Source: Costus lasius
Taxonomy: Eukaryota; Streptophyta; Magnoliopsida; Zingiberales; Costaceae
Length of the DNA: 64,000 bases
Assembly: GCA_027563935.2 (NCBI GenBank)
Contig: JANVAS020000231.1
Coordinates: 11,550,001 to 11,614,000 of the forward strand
Reading direction: 5' to 3'
In this document: piece by piece, positions 23,325 to 32,131 of the stretch
Position numbering within the stretch: position 1 is the stretch's first letter
How the letters are laid out: the number at the start of each line of letters is the position of its first letter
Position numbers and translations under genes: made by a program
Notes under the pieces: generated by a model
What the model was told of the DNA's origin: nothing
The model's database searches: none
What the model saw: the letters and a program-made list of their open reading frames with translations, nothing else

Positions 23325-25148
23325 ATTGGTATCAAAGCCGATTTATCTATGCATATGATTGCTTAATGCTTTATTGTGATCCTTGTTTGCAAAACATGCT
23401 TAGATCTATAGTTTACATGACATGCGAATATGATAACACATGTTTTATGTTTGCGCATGTTTCAAACTAGGCGCATCTTTGTGATCTTTGTAGTTGATGT
23501 TTTATCAAAAGAATATCACTTGCGCGCCTATCATTAGACTAAGCGCCTACTATAAACCCTTAGACGGGTTAGTAGGGTTGAAGTCATCCTCTAGGTTAGA
23601 TCCAACTAGTCTGATCAGACCATCTGACAGCCTAGATGGGTCGACCAGATAGCACCCTTGCGCAAGCAAGAGGTGGCTATAGGTCGGCTGCATCATAGGT
23701 GTGTAGCGATGTCTGGTTGAGACGTCTGTTGAACGCACATGAGTTAGGCCCGGGCTCGCACCCGTTTGCCAGACCTCATCGTGGTCGTTCAGCCCTTGGT
23801 ACATGCATAGTTGACCACTGGGTTGACTCAAGTCAGTTAGGACTTGGTGCATGCAAGGGCAAAGGATCTGACTAGAATGGATGAGTGGATCCCTATTATT
23901 GTACCGTTGTAAGGTTGTGGGGCATATAAGAAAATTAAAATTGATGCCAATGCGGTTTTCGAAATTTTGTTTTCTTATTGGATCACATGCTGATGTTTGA
24001 TGCCATATTGCCTGTTTATTTAATCTTATGTGGGCTGCCCATGTTAAATGTGTGCTGTGCTGGGGCCTGCGTGCCTGGTATTTTTGTAAATTAATTTTTA
24101 TATTGTGATCTGCGAATCACATTGCTTAATTTATAAAAATGTTATTGACCTGCGTGTCAATCTTGTCTAGATAGATTAATATGTAAATTAATCAGACAAG
24201 AGCACAAAGCACACTTGGCAGAGGCGCCTGCAGCAGTGGCTAGACCAGGTGGGAGGTCTAGGGTTCGACCCTAGGACCTGGCGCATATTCCTGGTGGGCA
24301 CACCAGAGCTGCAGATGGCGCTTGGGCCCTGGTTTGGGCCAGATGAGCAGCGAAAGCCCCATGAAGAAAAGCAAGTGAAGACTTAAGTTTATTTAAGGTC
24401 TTACTTAGGCTATGGGCTTTTACCACATAAGATCCATGCTTTCTTTTATTGTTTAATATTAGAATTGCATGATTAGTTTATCTTCTGCTATCACCATAGG
24501 AATTGCATGATAGTGAAGAAGATAAAAGACCGTTAAAATCCAACGATTAAATATCAAGCTCGTAAGCCTTCTGACGCGAAACCTCACTGTTCTAATTATC
24601 GTTGGAGCCGTGTTGTACCCACTCAGTGGGCACGTCCATCTATCTTCAGACGGTGTGTGATTTCACCTGCGTGTTACAGAGAAGGGATTTATCGCTTCTC
24701 GTTGCTCAGCATAGCACGTGGTGGTCCAGGGAGTAGGTCGGGTTAGCTTGGCCATGTAGGCTACATATGTGGCGCATATGGTAGCACATGGAGGCAGCCA
24801 TCTACGGGATCAGAGATTGTGTTGTACCAACTCAGTTGGCACAGTCTGCTGGATCGCCCAGATGAAGGGGAATCGCACGGGTTGGCGATTGGCAGGGACT
24901 GCCTACCAGAGATTAGTGCTTGTCATCTCTGTGCATCTTATCTCGCCTGAGCGGGACGCGGAGACCAAGTATGAAATCTGGATCCCATCTCACTAAAAGA
25001 GTTCTACTCTTTCCGGCTGTTTTGCTGGATTTTTCAGCAAGATAAAATAGTGAGAAAAAGAATCATTCTTAAGTCCTGATTGATTCTTAACATTGATACT
25101 GACCTTGCTGTTCTTGCATTGTTGTAGATTCCTGCAGCAACGAACACC
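23325..25148 (+). other. Element G leader with PBS (best-preserved structural copy)
   Basis: PBS TGGTATCAAAGC at 23327-23338, with one change from the TGGTATCAGAGC of the other copies. Landmarks in order: A/T-rich long-arm hairpin 23928-23976; GGC-CTGCGT-GCC 24064-24075; TGTGAT-CTGCGA-ATCACA 24104-24121; ATTGAC-CTGCGT-GTCAAT 24144-24161; bipartite stem CTTGTCT/AGACAAG 24162-24200; tRNA-like A-box/B-box 24214-24271; TGTTGTACC hairpins at 24611-24633 and 24820-24842; acceptor TTGTAG ending at 25127. No gene was seen. Confidence 0.87.
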
Positions 25149-28100
25149 ATGAGCTTCAATGTGCGATCCCTACTGGAAAGGGAGAAGTTTGCTGGGCCGA
25201 AGTTCTCAGACTGGTACGGACACCTTAGGATTGTTCTTAAGGTAGAGAGGAAACTGTATGTCCTCGAGACGGCTGTGCCGCCTCAACCCGCTGCGAACCC
25301 CGCAAGGGCGGTTCGTGAAGCCTATGAAAAGCATGTCAATGATAGCATTGATGTCGCTTGCCTGATGCTAGCGTCTATGACGCCACCGCTGCAGCGTCAG
25401 CATGAGGATATGTCGGCTATAGAGATTATAGCGAACCTCAAGATGCTGTATGCTGCACAGGCGAGGACGGAACGCTATAATTTGACTAAGCTCTTCTTTC
25501 AGAGCAAACTGGCTGAAGAAAGCCCAGTGGGAGCTCACGTGCTCAAGATGATTGGGCACAAGGAGGCTCTAGAGAAACTGGGGCATACCATCAACCAGGA
25601 GCTTGCTGTAGATATTATTCTGCAGTCTCTCCCGCCTTCATTCGACGCGTTCATTATTAACTTTAATATGAACAAAATCGACTGTACTCCGGCAGAGCTG
25701 CTCAATATGCTCTTGACTACTGAGGAAACTCTGAAGGGAAAGCCTTCAACCTCTGTCTTAATGGTTCCTTCCAGGAACAAGAAGAAGGGGAAGAAGGGCA
25801 AGGCCCCGGTCAAGAACTACAGTAAGGTTCTGAAACAGAAGGTTAAGCGGTCCAAGGAATACAGGTGTTTCCACTGTGGCCAGCTGGGTCACTGGAAAAA
25901 GGACTGTAAAGCGCTCCAAGGAGATAAGAGGGGAAGCATCGCTTCTGGCTCAGGTATATTCGTGACTGAAGTCATGTTTTCATCTTCTTCTATATCATGG
26001 GTGTTGGACACTGCATGTGGAGTTCACATTTGTTCAAATGTACAGGAACTCAAGAGAAGAAGGCAGGTGGGACAGCATGAGGTAGACCTACGCGTTGGAA
26101 ACGGGGCACGGGTTGCTGCTGTTGCTGTAGGAGACTATTTCATTTCTTTGCCATCTGGACTTGTATTGGAATTAAACAATTGTTATTTTGTACCGAGCAT
26201 CACCAAAAATATTATCTCTATTCCTGCTCTTGTCAGGAAAGGATTTGCCTTTGAATGCAATATTTCAAAGTGTGTTTTATCTTATGATAATATTGTTTAT
26301 GGAACTGGTTCAATTAACAATGGGTTATTCATGTTGGACATGGAAAATTCTATACAAAATATTGATAATAAGAAAGCCAAGTATGCTGATGACAGCACCT
26401 TGTTATGGCATAGTCGTTTAGGCCATATTAACGAGAAACGCATTAAGCGGTTGCATGAACATGGACTGCTGGGATCATTCTCCTATGAGGAGATTGATAC
26501 ATGCAAAGCTTGTTTGATGGGTAAAATGACGAAGTCACCTTTTCCTCACAAAGGTCAAAGGGCTTCAGGTTTACTTGACCTTATACACAGTGATGTGTGT
26601 GGGCCGTTTAGTAAACATGCCAGAGGTGGCTATCAGTACTTCATTACCTTTACTGATGATTTCAGTAGGTACGGTTATGTCTATCTGATGAGATATAAGA
26701 GTGAATCTTTTGACAAGTTCAAAGAGTTCAAGAATGAAGTACAAAATCAGCTAGGCCGAAATATCAAGGCACTTCGCTCAGATCGAGGTGGAGAATACCT
26801 AAGTCATGCGTTTACTGACTATCTAAAGGAGTGTGGGATTATCTCACAGCTCACTCCGCCAGGAACACCGCAATGGAATGGTGTGTCCGAGAGGAGAAAT
26901 AGAACGTTGCTTGATATGGTTCGTTCTATGATGAGTCAGGCTATTCTTCCATAGTCCTTTTGGGGATTTGCACTGGAAACAGCTGCAAAGGTACTAAACC
27001 GAGTGCCATCCAAGGCAGTTTCTAAGACTCCATATGAGTTATGGTATGGGAAACAGCCAAGCTTGACATTTATCAGGATCTGGGGTTGCGAGGCTTATGT
27101 CAAAAAGCTCGCCTCTGGGAAACTGGAGAGCAGATCTGAGAAATGTATCTTTGTCGGTTACCCTAAAGAAACTAAGGGTTATTATTTCTACGATCCCAAG
27201 GAGAACAAGGTTTTTGTTGCTCGGACGGCTATATTTCTTGAGAAGGAGTTTCTTCTGCAAGAAGCCAGTGGGAGAGAAATAAAGCTGGATGAGAATCCAG
27301 AGCAAGGACAAAGTAGTCAAGCGTAGTTGGATGAGCCTGAGCCGGTGGAACAGGTTATTGAATTACCTGAGGCTCAGATATCACGGGAACCGCGAAGATC
27401 GGGTAGGATCCGTCGACAGCCTGAGCGCTATGACGGAGTCTACATCATTGATAATGATGAACCCCTCACTTATGCGGATGCGGTCAGTGGACCGGAGTCA
27501 GCGAGATGGCTTGAAGCTATGCGCGCCGAGATGGACTCCATGTCAGATAACCAAGTTTGGAATTTGGTTGATCCGCCTCCGGGAGTTATCCCTATAGGCT
27601 GTAAATGGATCTTCAAGAAGAAGATTGACATGGATGGTAACGTGGTTACCTATAAAGGCAGGCTAGTTGCGAAAGGTTTCAAACAAATCTACGGGATAGA
27701 TTATGATGAAACTTTCTCACCTGTAGCCATGTTTAAGTCTATTCGGATTCTTTTCGCGATAGCAGCATATTACGATTATGAGATCTGGCAGATGGATGTG
27801 AAAACAGCTTTCCTGAATGGAAATCTGGATGAGGATGTGTACATGACACAACCTGAAGGTTTCAATACGCCTTATGCTTCGGCTATTGGATCCATTATGT
27901 ATGCGATGTTGTGTACTCGCCCAGACGTCGCTTACGGGTTAAGCGTGACCAGTCGGTTCCAAAGTAATCCAGGTATGGCGCACTGGATTGCAGTCAAGAA
28001 CATTTTAAAATATCTGCGGAGGACCAAAGATATGTTCTTGATATATGGTGGTCAGGAAGAACTCAGTATTGAAGGATATACTGACGCTTCGTTCCAGTCT

Positions 28101-28547
28101 GACCAGGATGATTTCCGATCGCAATCAGGCTATGTTTTTGGCTTGAATGGAGGAGCAGTGGTGTGGAAGAGTTTCAAACAGTCAACTGTTGCTGATTCCA
28201 CAATAGAAGCCGAGTATGTTGCAGCCTCGGAAGCATCCAAGGAGGCAGTGTGGATTCGTAAGTTCGTGAGAGAACTTGGTGTCGTTCCTTCGAGTGCTGA
28301 TCCTTTGGTTATCTTCTGTGATAACACTGGAGCAATCGCACAAGCAAAGGAACCACGGTCGCACCAGAAGTCCAAGCACATACAGAGACGGTTTCACTTG
28401 ATCCGGGAGATCATAGATCGTGGCGAGATCAAAGTCTGCAAGGTACATACAGATGACAATCTGCCAGACCCGCTTACCAAGCCTCTGGCGCAGCAGAAGC
28501 ATGAGAAGCACTGTAATAATATGGGTTTGAGATTTCTCAACCATTAG
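25149..28547 (+). pseudogene. Element G: broken Copia gag-pol
   Basis: Gag starts at ATG 25149, followed by the CCHC knuckle, PR (LDTACG), IN HHCC and DD35E core, then RT and RNase H. Breaks: a TAC to TAG stop at 26952-26954 after the integrase core; a CAG to TAG stop at 27324-27326 in the linker before the RT; and an in-frame 486-bp deletion at about 27866, joined at a 2-bp CA microhomology, that fuses MTQPEGF to NTPYAS. That deletion removes the RT thumb side including YVDD. RNase H is complete and reads to the stop at 28545-28547. The element cannot supply its own RT. Confidence 0.94.
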
Positions 28548-28567
28548 ATTAAGTGCAAGTGGGAGAT

Positions 28568-28619
28568 TGTTGGGGTATGCCCTTAAGGCTAATGTTTGAG
28601 GCCTTGGGATTGTAAAAGT
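28568..28619 (+). repeat. Element G 3' LTR, left piece
   Basis: The first 52 bp of G's 3' LTR after the polypurine tract (28548-28567). It is interrupted by element K; AAAGT at 28615-28619 is K's target duplication, and the LTR resumes at 37711. Confidence 0.93.
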
Positions 28620-29390
28620 TGTTGGGGTATGCCCTTAAGCCTAATGTTTGAGGCCTTGGGATTGTAACAGTATCATGTAATAAACGTTTATGTTTATAAA
28701 GGCATGGTTATTATTCAGTTAGCTACATTGTCTGCTGCAATATATGTTCTTCTGAATAATGTCTCAAAGCTGTTCAGCTGGGCTGACATGCAGTTAAGTC
28801 CTTAGTCGATGTATCTTGGTGAACATGAGACAGCCTTGATATGGTTAAGACTAATATGTGTTCTAGTCTTATAGGATGCTTCGAGCATGGAATAAGATGT
28901 AGACTCATGGGTACATTGGATGTGCTGGACAGACCCTACTAGGATATTCAATTGTTTGTCACAATGTGAATAATCCTTGTATATGACAAGTGGCACATTT
29001 CCTCTGACTTGAGATCACTTGTGTTTTCTAAATGATGATTGTCATTGTTTTGAGGTAGTTCAATATCATTTGAAACATAATGATTATAGACTATCTTGGA
29101 TAATGAGCTTGAGTCAGGTTAGGGCACTAGTGATAGACATAGGATTGCCGTCTCCTTGTTTAAGGAGTGTGATGTTCTAAAGGGGCCCCCTGGATGAGAT
29201 GATTGAGAAAGTGTATGGCCATACCCAGATGACAGTGTTCATCTGATCTAATCATGCTCATCATATTGGAGCTACAAGCTTGACACGCTTGTCCAATAAG
29301 AACATCCAGTGGCAAAGGAAGTATGCATGCCTAGTGAAGTTGATTCACACTTGTGCTATTTTTGGGTGTAGTCTTGGAAGACTCATTTCT

Positions 29391-29397
29391 TTTATAT
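29391..29397 (+). promoter_or_regulatory. Candidate TATA box in the LTR of element K
   Basis: TTTATAT in the conserved context CTTTTATATCGGGAGACAGTG lies in the middle of the LTR and recurs in nearly all copies. It would place transcription start roughly 700 nt before the mini-exon ATG. A second candidate, TATAAA at 28695-28700, lies only about 75 bp from the LTR start and would leave almost no U3. Assignment is by inference only. Confidence 0.4.
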
Positions 29398-30140
29398 CGG
29401 GAGACAGTGATGTGTTGCTAGATACCCCTCACTGATCGTGATAACGTGAGTTATCGTTACCGACATTTAAAGGAAACCCTCAGGGTCGCACAATTTGATG
29501 ATATGGCTTACTTAAGTCAGATCGTGTGGACTGAATTGTTTAGGTTCAGTTTAAAGGGATTTAATCTCTGATTGTAAGTGAGATCTAGTCTGATCATGTT
29601 TGATTGATTAGGGCTTGAGATCGGTAAGCTTCGATCGAGAGAATAGATGCTAGATCGGTGAGATCAAGAGCATCAAGAGATGAACGGTCAGATCTGGAGC
29701 CTTAGGGTTTATTTGAGATCTGGACTTGATTACTTGGCTTGATTGGTTTTAAACCAAACCAAATTGAACCGGCTCATGAAATGAGCGCATGGTTCAAGGT
29801 GTGGCGACATGTTCACTTGGCGTGAACGTTGGAGCGGTGAGTGGTTGCTATTTTTAGTAACCATGATCTCCAATTGGAGTCACTCACGTTCGAATAGAGT
29901 GCTCTCTATTCTCGCCTCTCGCTCTCATTCCTCTCGACTTCCGTGTGTGGCGACGCTTTGAAGGTTGAGGAGGTTTCGGCCAAGAGAACATCATCTCATC
30001 TTTTCCTTTCCATTCGGCAAGACAACCTTGGAACCTTGCTAGCACAAGGAGCACCAAGGAAGAAGCACATTGTTCATCTTGTGTGCGAGACTTTGGAGAA
30101 GAGGCGCTTGCAACTTTTTCTTCCAAGGCGCCATCTTGAA

Positions 30141-30149
30141 ATGGCTACG
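30141..30149 (+). other. Putative mini-exon 1 (start codon in LTR) of element K
   Basis: ATGGCTACG followed directly by GTATGA, a good plant 5' splice donor. The matching acceptor TTGTTGTAG ends at 32110, and the exon that begins ATACCTGCAG is in phase 0 with gag, seven codons before the gag ATG at 32132. The ATG-GC start, donor position and phase are kept in the LTRs of A, the shared B/C LTR, C, D, E (3'), F, G, I and K. No transcript data are available here. Confidence 0.55.
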
Positions 30150-32110
30150 GTATGAACCCTTCTCTATTTGCAATCGGGTTATTATGGTTGATCATATCTC
30201 ATGAAACCGATCTCAAGAAACCCTCTTCCGCTGCTTAAAATTTTAATATGCGCCATACTTATGGGTTTCGCCCCCCTTGTGGGGACCTTTCAATTGGTAT
30301 CAGAGCCAATGTTCATGTTTTATGATTGCCATGTTATGATTTATGATCCATGTTTGCGCAAGATAACAGATCTATAGGTCACATGCGAATGCTTATGCTG
30401 TAGTTGTAAGTTGGCGAAAATACATGTTTCTTATAGATGTTATTTTCTCCCTGGCGCATGTTGTTGGCGCATGTTTTATTGTGTTTCCAAAACAAATAAT
30501 TTGCGCGATTCATCTTAGATCTAAAGCACCTACTTTAAACCCTTAGATGGGTTATTAGGGTTGAAGTCACCCCCCTTAGGTTAGATCCAAAAGTCTGATC
30601 AGACTATCTGACAGCCTTGATGGGTTGACCAGGTAGCACCTGTGCGCAAGCACGTGGTGGCTACAGGTCGGCTGCAGACAGGCGTGTAGCGATGTCTGAT
30701 TGAGACAACTGATGAACGCACATGAGTTAGGCCCGGGGTCACACCCGCTTGCCAGACCTCATTGTGGTTGTTCAGCCCTGGCGCATGCATGGTTGACCTT
30801 ATGGTCGACTCAAGTCAGTTAGGACTTGGTGCATGCAAGGGCAGTGGATCTGACTAGGATGGATGAGTGGATCCCTAGTAATAGACCATTGTAAGGCAGT
30901 AGGGCAAATAAGGAAAATTAAAATTCATCCCAAGGGGTTTTCGCAATTTAATTTTCATGATTGAATCACATGTTGATTGTTGCATATGTATGTTTATTTA
31001 ATCTTATGTGGGCTGCCCGTCTTTAATGAGTGCTGTGCTGGGGCCTGCGTGCCTGGTTAATTTTGTAAATTAATTTTATATTGTGATCTGCGCATCACAT
31101 TGCTTTAATTTATAAAATGTAATTGACCTGCGTGTCAATCTTGTCTAGATAGTTAAATTTGTAATTTAATTAGACAAGAGCACAGAGCACACTTGGCAGA
31201 GGCGCATGCAGCAAGTGGCTTGACCAGGTGGGAGGTCTAGGGTTCGACCCTAGGACCTGGCGCATATTCCTGGTGGGCGCACCAGACCTGCAGATGGCGC
31301 TTGGGCCCTGGTTTGGGCCAGATGAGCAGCAAAAGCCCCATGAAGAAAAGCAAGTGAAGACTTAAGTTAATTAAGGTCTTACTAGGGCTATGGGCTTTTA
31401 CCACATAAGATTCATGCTTTCTTTTATTTATTGTTTAAATATTAGAATTGCATGATTAGTTTATCTTCTGCTATCACCATAGGAATTGCATGATAGTGAA
31501 GAAGATAAAAGACCGTTAAAATCCAACGCTAAAATATCAAGCTCGTAAGCCTTCTGACGCGAAACCTCACTGTTCTGATTATCGTTGGAGCCGTGTTGTA
31601 CCCACTCAGTGGGCACGTCCATCTATCTTCAGACGGTGTGCGATTACACCTGTGTGTTACAGAGTAGGGATTTATCCCTTCTCGTTGCTCAGCATAGCAC
31701 ATGGTGGTCCAGGGAGTAGGTCGGGTCAGCTTGACCATGTAGGCTACATATGTGGCGCATATGGTAGCACATGGAGGTGGCCATCTGTGGGATCAGAGAC
31801 TGTGTTGTACCAACTCAGTTGGCACAGTCTGCTGGATTGCCCAGATGAAGGGGAATCGCACGGGTTGGCGATCGGCAGGGACTGCCTACCGGAGATTAGT
31901 GCTTGTACTCTCTGTGCATCTTATCTCGCCTGAGCGGGACGCGAAGACCAAGTATGAAATCCGGATCCCATCTCACTAAAAGAGTGTCTACTCTTTCGGA
32001 CTGTTTAATGGATTTTTCAGTCAGATAAAATAGTGAGAAAAAGAATCTTTCTTAAGTCCTGATTGATTCTTAACATTGATACTGACCTTGCTGTTCTTGC
32101 ATTGTTGTAG
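30150..32110 (+). other. Putative leader intron of element K (GT-AG, 1961 nt)
   Basis: From GTATGA to TTGTAG with a pyrimidine-rich stretch (CTTGCTGTTCTTGCATTG) before the acceptor. It would remove the PBS, all leader hairpins and upstream ATGs from the translated mRNA while leaving them on the unspliced genomic RNA. This separates a packaged genome from a spliced message, as known in principle for retroviruses. Inference only. Confidence 0.5.
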
Positions 32111-32131
32111 ATACCTGCAGCAACGAACACC
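30293..32131 (+). other. Element K leader with PBS
   Basis: PBS TGGTATCAGAGC at 30295-30306. Hairpins TGTGAT-CTGCGC-ATCACA at 31082-31099, ATTGAC-CTGCGT-GTCAAT at 31122-31139, and the bipartite stem CTTGTCT/AGACAAG at 31140-31178. The tRNA-like B-box is near 31250, and TGTTGTACC hairpins are near 31594 and 31803. No gene was seen. Confidence 0.88.

Larger units (their letters stand above)
28620..30292 (+). repeat. Element K 5' LTR
   Basis: TGTTGGGG...CTTTCA, 1673 bp. Possible promoter elements: TATAAA at 28695-28700 and TTTATAT at 29391-29397; which one is used cannot be decided from sequence alone. Palindromes: GTATGGCCATAC at 29213-29224 and GATAAC-GTGA-GTTATC at 29440-29455. The mini-exon ATGGCTACG is at 30141-30149. 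The LTR ends with a CCCC-TTGT-GGGG hairpin. Confidence 0.95.

Noticed and set aside
24214..24271. A genuine nuclear tRNA gene
   Set aside because: It lacks a convincing acceptor stem and anticodon arm; kept only as a tRNA-like stretch.
27327..28547. A 406-codon RT/RNase H protein
   Set aside because: It begins after a stop in the G polyprotein and spans a 486-bp deletion that removed YVDD; a fragment of the pseudogene rather than a separate gene.
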